From Pomphorhynchus laevis (Eukaryota > Acanthocephala > Palaeacanthocephala > Echinorhynchida > Pomphorhynchidae): a stretch of DNA of 64,000 bases. Location: assembly GCA_012934845.2 (NCBI GenBank), contig WNNJ02002200.1, positions 1 through 64,000 on the forward strand, written 5' to 3'. The position numbers were made by a program, and so were the translations under genes. Under the pieces are notes generated by a model, which saw only the letters and a program-made list of their open reading frames with translations, made no database searches and was not told where the DNA came from. Below are positions 50,955 to 61,015 of the stretch, piece after piece (the stretch's first letter is position 1; every line of letters begins with the position of its first letter).

Positions 50955-51845
50955 ATTTATTTAATGTGGCAAATGCGTACAAGCTGCACGCTTACAAGTC
51001 CACAAACAAAAATGAAAAAGTCAAGCAGATAAATTGTTTAAATGGGATCGGATTTGGCGTTTGAAGCACGGCAGGGAAGTTGATTGGCGTATATGAATGG
51101 GAAGATGATTCTACTATAGATTAGCAGCCACAATGAAGGAGCGGAGTCCAAAGGAGGTAGAGTAGTTTGGGACATGTAAAAGAAGGGAATTACAGGAACG
51201 CAATGAACAGGACGAGAATTATCAAGAAAAGGAAGGTTGAGAAATGAAGGGGTATGAAAAGTTAACAAGGCGGAAAGCAACGATAAGAAGACGAATTTGA
51301 ACACGACAATACATTGTAGGCAAATCGAGAGAAGCAAGATGGTAGGATGTATGATCAAAACGACGAAGACGGAGGAGAATTCGGACAGCTGCGTTGACGA
51401 TGCGTTGTAGGGGAAGAAGAGTGGATTTAGGTGAGTTGGAAAATAGACTAAGACAATAATCGAGTCTAGAAAAAAGGAGAGATGATATGAGAGTCATACA
51501 AGAAGGGAAATCGATCAATCTACGAACTTGACGGAGGTTGCGGAGTATCAAGGTAGATGAGCGTACTTTATCACTAACGAAAGGTTTAAGTGAAAGTCGG
51601 TTGTCAAAATGGAAGCCTAGGAAAACGAGATTATCAACGATAGGAAGAATTGTAGAATTTAATGATACGGAGGGAGGTTCGAAGCCGAGGCGTCGAGGTA
51701 GGATCCACATAATTTTGGATTTATCAGGATTCAGAGAAAGGCGAAGGGAAGAAAGATGATTGGAAATTGAGACAAGACAGTCCGAAGCGGAAACACTAAG
51801 ATCGTGAATACGATAAACAGTTGCATGAGCATAGATGAGATAGTA
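50955..51845 (-). mobile_element. L2-like LINE 3' fragment
   Basis: Minus strand RT C-terminal half: SLRLSLNPDKSKIMWILPRR, NLVFLGFHFDNRLSLKPFVS, RLDYCLSLFSNSPKSTLLPL and RIVNAAVRILLRLRRFDHTS, then a tail. The 3' hairpin GCGTGC...GTACGC with CATTTGCC and ATTAAATAAA is present. It is closely similar to the copy at 30.8-33.6 kb and has fewer breaks. Confidence 0.75.
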
Positions 51846-53500
51846 AAATAGTCGTTAGCCAATTGCGCTTTAAACGTGTAGTGCGTGTTGAAAGAACTGT
51901 AGCGCTCCTAAACTTGCTTCACAGTTTTGTAGCGCGGTCCATTTAAACTCGTAGCTTCTATGGCACATTCTAGTCAATTTCAGCAACAAGGAATGTCCCC
52001 GGAGGAACTGCTGACCCCTTAGAGGCAATAGATGCGAAGGGAATGCTTTCGAATGTGTAGAATTTTCTATACAAGACATAAGTCTACCCCATCACCAGGT
52101 AACGCAGGCAATAGAAGACTAAGTGCATTAGACGATCTGTGTAACAAAGATGCTTAAGAGACCTAACAAATTTTATGACAGATCGAAACACGGACTCCAA
52201 ACAATTATTGGTTTCGATTGTAGTTGGATAGCAAGACGATTAAGCGTACATCAATATACTCAGAATAAGTGCATGTTGCATAACTCGAAAGCTTTTACCA
52301 TCTACATTGATCAGCGAACGACGAATCAAGCCTATCGTCCATTTACTTTTAGAGCAAACATACATAGTATGCGCACTTGTGAACATATCAGCTCTTACCC
52401 AAACACCCAGGTCATTGTATTAATATGATTGGCTAATGGATTGGTTATCCAGGTAGTTATGGCGTAGACACTGAATTTTTGTCAGCCTAATACACATGAA
52501 TAAACACATTTCTACATTCACAGATAGTCCAACACTACGTGACCATTTAAACGTGTAATCCGGAGGTAATATGCCTAAAGCAGCAAATACCGAGAAAATA
52601 TTATGTAGCGGTGTACATATTATTCCAGCTAAGCTCCCTAGGTAAATTGAAAGTAAACCACCCGGACCTGCACTAGATGTTGCCTTCAACATCAACAGCT
52701 CATGAAACACATTTATTATGATATAAATGTGTAAAAGTAATTTCTTGCAAAAGTTTTTATAACCAATATCATAGAAAATAGGACACTATATTTTAAAGTC
52801 ATTAACATACCGAAACTAAATCAATACGATCTATTAAATAATTGACGTATATACATAACAAGATTGAGCCTAACATGATACCCTTGGGACTCCCTTCCGA
52901 ATGCGGAACCGGTTAGATAGAAAACCATTTACCTTGACGTAGTAATAACCATCAGATAAGAAATCGTGATTATCGCGCTATACGACGGTTTAGATGCATA
53001 TTGAACACATTATTTGGCAAACGTTAACGCATTACTGTGTCAGAAGCCTTAAAGAAGTCGAAGAATATGACATCAACCGGCGCACCGAAATCAAAGTATT
53101 AGTCCAATAATCACGGGCTGCTATCAGGTTTGTCGTTGTGGAGTGGCCTACACGAAAATCGTGATGTGTTCGAGATAAAATATCATTCTCTTCCATGTGG
53201 TCTACAATTTTAATCATCAATAAACGTTATAAAAAACAATAACATATGCTGGATAGGTTGATTGGTCTATAATTACTTATACCTAATATATCACATTTCT
53301 TATGTACCAGACAAATAATGAAGCCTTTCCAATCCGGAGGTAATATGCCTAAAGCAGCAAATACCGAGTAGCGGTGTACATATTATTCCAGCTGAGCTCC
53401 CTAAGTAAATTGAAAGTAAACCATCCGGACCTGCACTAGCTGTTGCCTTCAACATCAACAGCTCATGAAACACATTTATTATGATATACTGATGAAATCA
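51846..53500 (-). mobile_element. CR1-like LINE RT fragment with an internal duplication
   Basis: Minus strand: LKATSSAGPGGLLSIYLGSL, IKIVDHMEENDILSRTHHDF, YNDLGVWVRADM, and near the end HSKAFPSHLLPLRGQQFLRG with GHSLLLKLT. A segment of about 150 bp around the SAGPGG codons occurs twice (52556-52725 and 53330-53490), out of normal order, so the copy is rearranged. Confidence 0.6.
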
Positions 53501-55085
53501 GAAGTGTTTTATGTTTAGAAACAAGTCACTGTTCTATAATGGATAAAAGGGTATAAAAATTGAATCAGATAATAAAACTATACCTATATTATATTGGAAT
53601 CCAAAATTACATAAAAATCCAATAAAACCTAGGTTCATATGTAGTGCGTTTAAATGTACTTTAAAACCACTTTCTGTTTATATTAATAAAATACTTAAAG
53701 TAATTAAAGAACACTTCAAAAAATATTGTAGGATAATCGAAATTAATTCTAGTATAAAACACTATTTCAGTATTAATTCTACAAAAGAATTTTTAGAACA
53801 ATCAAAAGGAATAAATTTTCAGAATAAAAATACGTACGAATTTAGTACGATTTATACAAATCTAGATTTAGCAGATATTAAGGACGCGTTAAAAACACTT
53901 ATTACAATTTCTCAATCAAGCTGGGAACAAGCCACTCTTCCAATCGACCACGGCGGGCAGGGAATCTCCAGTGCGTCTACCTTGAAAAGTTAGAAAAGTT
54001 AATTAACTTTATATTCTGAAATATATATAGATATATGTTATACATATGTATGATATACCCCAATCTAAAGAAAATTCAATCATGAAGTAAATATAAATAT
54101 ATGGATAAAATTGAGTTCATAGAAGACTTGGGGGCATCTAAAGATGTTCCAATGGGAGGTAATAGTAGCCCAATTATAGCTGACTTGTTTTTAAGCTTTA
54201 TAGAATATGAATTTGTTCATAACTGTGTAAAAACTAAATCTAAACAATATAAATATATGAAATATATGTTTCGATATATTGATGATATATGTGTATTTAA
54301 TTCTAGCAATTTTTATTCAATAAGAGAACAAATTTATCTAGGTAGCCTTATTCTAATACATCGAATTGATGCATTAGAATAATGCATCAATTCATCAATT
54401 CATAAGTCGTGGAATATAATACGAAACCTGATAATCTTTCAGTTTCTCTTGATTACCTCTATTCCTTATTCTAATGCATCGATATAAAAAATATATAAAA
54501 AATTTAAAATTATATAAAGATATGAAATATCTTTCGATATATTGATGATATGTAAATTTTACTCTAATAATTTCTTCTCACTAAGTGAACAAATTTATCC
54601 AGGTAAATTTAAATTAAATCAACATTAATTAACATTAATTAAAACTACTTTTAATTTATATCTTAATGATGACATATTTAAATTTACAAGAAACATTTTT
54701 GAATGAGCATTCGTGCATACCATATAATATAAAATATAATACATTAAATAATAAAATTTTAAGAATTGCAACAATTTGTAACGATATTGGTTTTCTTCAA
54801 AATCATTTTTATAATTTAATAGATATTTTTTAGATGGATAATAAACAATATACTTTGCTATTCAATAGTTCAGGGCGTTTAAACATCGAGAGGAACATCC
54901 TCTCGATGTTTAAACGCCCTAAACAATATATTTTGTACTAGAATACGTGATAATCAAATTTAATCAGAGGAAAAACGTCATTAACAAACATTTGGCCCCA
55001 CTGCTATGTTGGGTCGAGGATTGGTGGCTTAAACCTGATAACATAGCAATTACTCCTAATGATTTATAATCCTTATTTCGATAAA
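53501..55085 (+). mobile_element. P1 Penelope-like element, longest but broken copy
   Basis: 53590-53930 encodes LYYWNPKLHKNPIKPRFICS, LSVYINKILKVIKEHFKKYC and STIYTNLDLADIKDALKTLI (RT fingers and palm). After a foreign stretch (about 53945-54060) the frame resumes at 54101: DVPMGGNSSPIIADLFLSFI and MKYMFRYIDDICVFNSSNFY. 54480-54850 repeats part of the same region in decayed form. The tail hairpin module (55001-55048) closes the element. No GIY-YIG part is seen. Confidence 0.65.
54858..54920. repeat. 63-bp insertion that is almost wholly a palindrome
   Basis: Arms AGGGCGTTTAAACATCGAGA+GGA and their exact complement pair over 23 bp with a 3-nt loop (about 54870-54918). The piece is framed by near-identical 15-bp direct repeats, AAACAATATACTTTG (54843-54857) and AAACAATATATTTTG (54921-54935). 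The arm resembles GGCGTATAAACATCGAGAAG at the 3' side of the Penelope element near 60219. Confidence 0.7.
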
Positions 55086-55187
55086 TCGTTTGTTATTTAT
55101 TAGTCAATTCATAACAAATGACTTTTATTTTAAATTGCAATGCTAAAGTTTAACTTGATATAAATTATATAAAATCTTATATAAAGT
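55086..55187 (+). repeat. PLE tail module
   Basis: GTCAATTCATAACAAATGAC variant hairpin and the A/T stretch typical of the P1 tail; interrupted at 55188 and resumed at about 55790. Confidence 0.5.
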
Positions 55188-55229
55188 TGTAATCATATAA
55201 GCCCGACGCGAAAGAAAAATGAAAACAGT

Positions 55230-55265
55230 AATAGGTAGCGCTTCGTCATCACAATGACTCATCAG
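55230..55265 (-). ncRNA. hammerhead ribozyme motif, unit 1
   Basis: Minus strand: CTGATGA, helix II GTCAT-TGTG-ATGAC, then GAAG where GAAA is expected. Helix II joins both cores directly, with no extra base. The last core base differs, so activity is doubtful. Confidence 0.55.
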
Positions 55266-55544
55266 TGCCAGATCCATTCCACTAATGGATGCAGGGAGGA
55301 CTAGCAGACGGCAATAAACGAATCATGTGTATGATGTACTAGAACACATCTAGTAATGTCATAAAATGCTAAACCAGCATTACGGCTTCCCCTAATAGGA
55401 TCATTAGCAAAAGCATTGGCAAATGCCGGCGCAGGAAGCTTTATATCGGATCACTTCTTCTAATATGAATATCTCAAATGATACCATTACGCCTGAATGT
55501 TTGTAATCATATAAGCCCGATGCGAAAGAAAAACGAAAACAGTA

Positions 55545-55579
55545 ATAGATGCCGTTTCGTCATCACAATGACTTATCAG
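55545..55579 (-). ncRNA. hammerhead ribozyme motif, unit 2
   Basis: Minus strand: CTGATAA (one core change), GTCAT-TGTG-ATGAC, GAAA, then CGGCATC with a possible cleavage C. Confidence 0.55.
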
Positions 55580-55689
55580 TGCCAGATCCATCCCACTATT
55601 GGATGCAGAGGAGGATTAGCAGACGGCAATAAACAAATCATTCGTTTATTGCTGTCTGCTAGTCTTCCTCTGCATCCAGCAGTGGGAAG

Positions 55690-55742
55690 GATCTGGCACT
55701 GATGAGTCATTGTGATTACGAAAGGTATCTATTACTGTTTTC
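55690..55742 (+). ncRNA. hammerhead ribozyme motif, inverted arm
   Basis: CTGATGA (55699-55705), GTCAT-TGTG-ATTAC (one mismatch in helix II), GAAA (55720-55723), GGTATC with the expected cleavage C at 55729. Both core boxes are intact here. Helix I is not obvious from the immediate flanks. Confidence 0.6.
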
Positions 55743-55789
55743 GTTTCTCTTTCATATCGGGCTTATATGATTACAAAATTTAACCCGGA

Positions 55790-56340
55790 AGTGTATTATT
55801 TGAAATATATTATATAAAGGTATTTATTATTTATAATTATTTATTATATTATTTAATTCTAATATAGCATTATTAAGGCCTTTAATTATTGAATGCTTTA
55901 TTTGAATTTTAATTGAGCCTTACTTTTTATTTATAAATAATATAAAATACGCATACTCGATTAGCTGATCTGATTTACCGGGGTGAAAAATGAATAGAAA
56001 TATAAATTGATTTTTCTAATGTATAGAAAAAAGTTGAGACGGTTTGTACATACCTATTATATAACGAAATACGTAGTTTTGGAATTAAAACTTGCGTTGT
56101 TGCATCCCAGAATATTGTACTTGACGAATCTCCTACGAAGAATTTTTAAGACTAAAAAATGCGTGTCTGCATAATGCGATAATACCATGTTCATCTTAGA
56201 AATCTCCCTAGAAGCATTTCCTACTGTTATTATCTCAAATATACCTCCCGATATTTGACGACCCGTCTTTATACCGCATACACTTTACTCGTAGTTAGAA
56301 TCAAAATTATTTATTAAAATCGTATTAAACGATTGGAGAA
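55790..56340 (+). repeat. PLE tail remainder, then unassigned DNA
   Basis: 55790-55975 continues the P1 tail (GCATTATTAAGG, ATACGCATACTCGATTAGCT). 56000-56340 shows no feature. Confidence 0.45.
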
Positions 56341-57150
56341 TACCTTTAATTTTAATTTTTAATAAAGGCTGGTTTTTCGCGGGAATGCAAATATAGGCTA
56401 ATCAGTCTGTCATATATTTGCTGTAAAATCCTCAAACCTTTAATTTTATTGCGTATGAATGCTCTATGAATGCTCCCACTCAGCTTAGTACACTTTTTCA
56501 TCTTGGTAGATCAATATATACTTTTTCTGCTCGGCATGGCTGGTTTAAGTTTTTGTACGTTAGATTTAATGGTGACATTTTATTAATTGATCTTGTTAGT
56601 GCGTTTAACATGGCAATTATGTGATTCACCACTTTGAGTGGATGTCTCTCTCTAACCGTAAATTTCAGATTTTCTTTGAATGTTTTCTGTTGATGATATG
56701 AGAACGGGACTTATTCGGCCTAAATCGGCGGGATTCGGTAGCTTATCTTGAAACAATATACCTGGAAAATATTGCGATGCTATGCATTTATATTTGAAAA
56801 TCATTGTTTCGGTTTACTTTAGTCGACTGTAGGAGGTATCGAAACATTTTATCATAAGGCCTTTATCGAAAAATAGCAATCAATGCTATGTGGAAAATTA
56901 CGACCCGTAAATTTGATATTGTATATCTTGCCATGTCGTCGATAAAAATCGTTCCACAATCACAAACATTTGATTGTCCAGGAAAGTTGGTGATACCTAC
57001 TTAATAGACGAAGGCCCTGATGCCGACTTTATAACTTTTAATTTCTCAAAGGCATTTGATTTGGTTAGGCATGATATCTTGATTCCGAAACCGCGTGTTT
57101 TGAATATCGATCGTATTATTCGTTCGGTAGGTAATTTCATTTAAACCTGG
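56341..57150 (+). mobile_element. CR1-like LINE RT fragment, heavily decayed
   Basis: Recognisable words in order: LIFNKGW, a SVIYLL-NPQTFNFI stretch (for RPISL-C-CCKILE), FSARHGWFKFL (for QHGF), ILLIDLVSAFNMAIM, and a second motif-A-like run ITFNFSKAFDLVRHDILIPK at about 57030-57090. Two motif A stretches suggest two overlapping remnants. Confidence 0.5.
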
Positions 57151-57220
57151 TTAAAAGCTTGTAAATTTCATATAATCCTGGTTAAAAGCTAAACTGATTA
57201 AAAGCTTCTTGATTATAACT

Positions 57221-57445
57221 TACAATGAATTCAATCAGTTTCAGATCAATTCCATCAGTTGCAGATCAATTCAATCAGTTGCAAATCAATTCAATCAGTT
57301 GCAGATCGATTCAATCAGTTGTAGATCAATTCAATCAGTTGCAGATCAATTCAATCAATTACAGATCAATCCAATCAATTACAGATCAATTTAATCAGTT
57401 GCAGATCAACTTAATCAGTTGCAGATCAATCAGTTGCAGATCAAA
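57221..57445 (+). repeat. 20-bp tandem repeat, about eleven units
   Basis: Unit GATCAATTCAATCAGTTGCA with variants. Because 20 is not a multiple of three, each frame cycles through the same 20-residue repeat and all stay open over most of the array, which explains ORFs 57209-57394 and 57225-57491. Confidence 0.9.
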
Positions 57446-57499
57446 TCGCTGCGCTCGCCGATTAGTTGCAGTAGCAAATTTAACAGCTTAATTACACAA

Positions 57500-60134
57500 T
57501 GAAGTTATTGGGATGACGTACGAAAACAGCAACGACCGACACCTACTATGCTAAACTCCAAGTACAGTGCTCGGCCACTAATTGCAGCGTCTAGACCACA
57601 ATCGCCTGCGACAACTGTAAGACTTCCTATGTGGATTTTTTGCAAACAAACAAATCGGCAACCTCTCACATAAGCACATATCAACCTTCAACACGTCCAC
57701 TCAAACTACCCCCGTCGTTACAATGTACTTTCTCTACCCAGTGATCCTTCACCATATACGTTTCCCATGACATGCTATCTTCACTCCCCGACACCCCCAT
57801 CCCGTCCCTCATGCCTCGTTTATCAATAACCTACATCTATCAATCAAAATCACTTCCACTAACCTCCACGATCCTTCCACTCATAACCTTTCCTTACATC
57901 GCTTGAAACCCTCTTTATTATCCCTATCTTCTATGCCTCTTTATGTCGAATGTAATCCCTGCATATCCTCAACTGGCAGCTCTTCTATCATAATAACACC
58001 CACTCACCTCACTCGTCCTCTTTCACAAAAACGCTTTATTTCTCGCGATCGCTGCGTCGTCGTCACTAATCACTAATTCCACCTCCTTATGTCCACAAGC
58101 ACGTCTCGACCACTATGTTTTCGCCTTCAGATCCATCATCTCGTCTCTTATTCCTGCTGAGAAACCATACTTTTTCAACGACATATCTCCTGTCATATGC
58201 ATTCGCCTAAACAAATCTTCGCATTCAAATATTTAGACCCCCCCCGCCTCTACTAAAAATTGTTTCCAAGCATCGCTCTCACACGTTCTCTGTCCTCACC
58301 CAACGATTAAAACTCATATCATCTTCAGCTACTCGCATTTTCCCCGATCGCACACCTTCTGAAATCACTCAACTTTTTTCTTCCCGCATCGAAAAACGCC
58401 GTCGCTAGGAAAACGGCGAAACATCTCACTCCATCCGAAACATCGACGGATATTTTCAAGTTGTTCACACCCACTTCAAAATTCAATTGCGCTCCATCTA
58501 CCCTATGTGTCTTCTCCGCTAGCCCCTTTCACAACTACACACGTTTATCACTACGGCCTTCTCAACACTAGATCGATTCTCCATAGATAAAATATCATTC
58601 ACAACCTATTCACCAAGAATCCATCGATATCTTCTGCCTCACAGAATCCTATCTTCGATTCCGACAACCACTCCATTCGCCGTATACTCTTTGCCGGTTG
58701 CTCACTAGTCGAATCCGCCCGCCCCATCAGCTCATCCTCTTCTAAATTCACTTATCCTGGCGGTGTTGTCGCATTGACCCGTCACCCCGCACCTCTTCGC
58801 AAAATCACTCCCCCTTTCAGTCCTTCTCTTTTGAGTTGCTCACTTGTCGTTCTTCTAGCCCGATCACTCTGAATCTTGCCATTGTATACCGTCCTGGTTC
58901 ATCATCTTCTACATCCTTTTTTACCAAATTTGCTGACATCCTGTCCCACTGTTATTTGTCTTCCATCCTTTCACTCGTTCTTGGTGACTTCAACATCCGC
59001 CTCGACCACCCTATTCCACTGATTCCATCAGGTTCATCAAAATTTTATCCAACTACAACTACAAACTAATCTCCACAGCCACCACACATATCCTTGGCGG
59101 GGCACTCGACAACATCGCAATCCCCTATCGTTTTGCTTTATACACCTCAATGTTCATCTTCGATCCTGGTATATCCGATCATTTTCTCGTCACCCTTGAT
59201 CTCACCTTTAATCACTTTTCGCTTCACACACCTACAATTTTACGTCGCCTTTGGAGAAATCTTGATCTTCCCCTTCTCCGCTCCACCTTACTCAAATCGT
59301 CTCTATCTTCTCAAACAATAACATCTTCCTCACCTCACGATCTACCCTTTATTACTGACTCTGAACTCACATCCACTCTCGATCTTCTCTTGCCCTTCAA
59401 GCCACACCGTCATCGTCGCTTGCATCGTGCCTCGTGGTTTTACATCCAATGTCTACTCTAAAACCGTAAAACCCGTCATGCTTTTCGAGTCTATCACCGT
59501 TCTCTCAGACGTGATATCCGCTCGCTCACTCGGTCTCTGAATGAATCCTCTCTTGCTCTTCGCAGGTCTTATCTCAACCTACTACGTACCAAATGTAACT
59601 CCTTCTGATAGCATAAAATCATCACTTTATTCAACTATAAGTCTCTCTGGCATACTTTTAACCAAAATCTTGCTCGATTCTCTTTGTCTTGCAACATCAA
59701 TACCCATTATTATTCGTCATTTCTCAATACTAAAGTATCCACGCTGCTCTCTCACAACCCCGTCTCCAGTCCATTCTTCCTAGCCTCGCCTCATCCTCCC
59801 GGAACTCTTTCATCTTATCCCTGTCACACCTGCCGAAGTCTCACTTGTCCTCATATCCTAGCCCAACAAAACCGCACCTGCCGAACCGCTGCCTACCCCA
59901 TACTTAAATCCATATGCTCATCGAAATCCTATTTTCTTACTACTTTGTTTAACTCGACATCCGCAGTCGTATCTTCCCTTTACACTAGAAATCCGCCACG
60001 GTTCGTCCCCTCCTTGAAAAATAATCGCTCACCCCCTCACTTATTTCAATCAATCACCCCATTTTACTCCTCCCTACTCTCTCTAAGCTCTTAGAACTCT
60101 TTATTTTAATACAGATCAACGTTTATCTCTCTTC

Positions 60135-60135
<1 letters not shown>
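57500..60135 (+). mobile_element. L2-like LINE, 5' part (ORF1 and endonuclease), decayed
   Basis: GC-richer plus-strand block. Near the start: QCSATNCSV and ACDNCKTSYVDF, a Cys-rich PHD-like finger typical of ORF1 in CR1/L2-type elements. Further on: TPTSKFNCAPST region, then endonuclease words YPGGVVALTRHPA, LAIVYRPGSSSSTSF and LVLGDFNIRLDHPI, then the linker and RT N terminus as far as LSKLLE near 60095. Many frameshifts. The 3' part continues after the Penelope insertion, at 62166. Confidence 0.7.

Positions 60136-60137
<2 letters not shown>

Positions 60138-60211
<74 letters not shown>
60138..60211. repeat. (TA)n microsatellite
   Basis: About 36 TA units, directly at the 3' side of the Penelope element. 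Confidence 0.95.
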
Positions 60212-60213
<2 letters not shown>

Positions 60214-60373
60214 TTCACGGCGTATAAACATCGAGAAGCAACAAGAAAATGTTAATCACGAATTTTCAACTATTTCAATAGTCCTTTTCAAGTGATACAA
60301 TTAGTAACAAAGAAAAGAAAAACTAAAAACTAATGTATATATGCAATAAAAACGGAAGAAACACACAGTGAAT

Positions 60374-61015
60374 CTATCGGTTTTGCAATGTGCTTGTGGG
60401 GATAGCTAATTTCCAGTTATCTTTATTACCATCCATCGAGTTAGCACAGTTCTGGATGTGAATACTTTCTTTTATCAGACGTCTTGGTAGGTTGTCCTCC
60501 TTTTCTAAGACCTTAGCTGCGGCAAAGTCTGGTTCATGATTATGGATCAACCAATGATTCACCAATGCTGAAGAATTATCTCCCCTTTTAAAATTATATT
60601 TATGCTGTTTTATTCTGGTGTTTAAACCCTGCTTTGTCTGTCCAAAATATTTGGCTGGGCAATTCAAACACGGTATCTCGTAAGTTACATTATTAGGTTC
60701 ATATTTAGGTTTGCTCTTGAAATAACCAGATAGAGTAGCATTCCTCACATGATATAAGGACATATTTGCTGGTAGATTCTTTCTTAAGAAATTAGAACAA
60801 CCATCACTTACAAATATCGTGGGTATAAATACTCGTTTCTCTTTTGAGATAGCTTCCAAAGAGTTATTTTCCATCACTTTACTCCTAAGACAACGGTTGA
60901 TAGTTTCGTGTATAGCCCATGTAGGAAACTCTCTAGATTTCAACACTTTTGCAATTCGCTGGAATTGGTTATACTTAGCTGTTGGTGTCGAGCATATGTT
61001 AACCACTCCGATCAT
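60374..61015 (-). CDS. Penelope connector and GIY-YIG endonuclease
   Basis: 213 codons. The N-terminal half is the connector (EFPTWAIHETINRCLRSKV, NFLRKNLPANMSLYHVRNAT). The nuclease begins VTYEIPCLNCPAKYFGQTKQ with the C-x2-C characteristic of Penelope endonucleases and continues LNTRIKQHKYNFKRG, SSALVNHWLIHNHEPDF and ESIHIQ. The catalytic Arg and the H/N-H residues are visible. Confidence 0.85.
   Translation of the reverse strand: MIGVVNICSTPTAKYNQFQRIAKVLKSREFPTWAIHETINRCLRSKVMENNSLEAISKEKRVFIPTIFVSDGCSNFLRKNLPANMSLYHVRNATLSGYFKSKPKYEPNNVTYEIPCLNCPAKYFGQTKQGLNTRIKQHKYNFKRGDNSSALVNHWLIHNHEPDFAAAKVLEKEDNLPRRLIKESIHIQNCANSMDGNKDNWKLAIPTSTLQNR

Larger units (their letters stand above)
55188..55777. 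mobile_element. ribozyme-bearing repeat: two direct units and one inverted arm
   Basis: A ~138-bp segment starting TTGTAATCATATAAGCCCGA occurs at 55188-55325 and 55501-55639 in direct orientation (offset 314), with 175 bp of other sequence between, and again inverted at 55645-55777. All three contain a hammerhead core. A 313-314-bp unit with one ribozyme each resembles the small ribozyme-bounded retroelements (retrozymes) known from animals and plants. A fold-back DNA transposon with long inverted ends is the alternative. It interrupts a PLE tail module. Confidence 0.65.

Noticed and set aside
55478-55702. A 74-codon gene
   Set aside because: It is read through the arms of the ribozyme-bearing repeat; the frame has no independent support.
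60138-60211. The (TA)n tract as a regulatory or origin-like element
   Set aside because: It is a plain microsatellite at the edge of a Penelope insertion, comparable to the one at 1846-1904.
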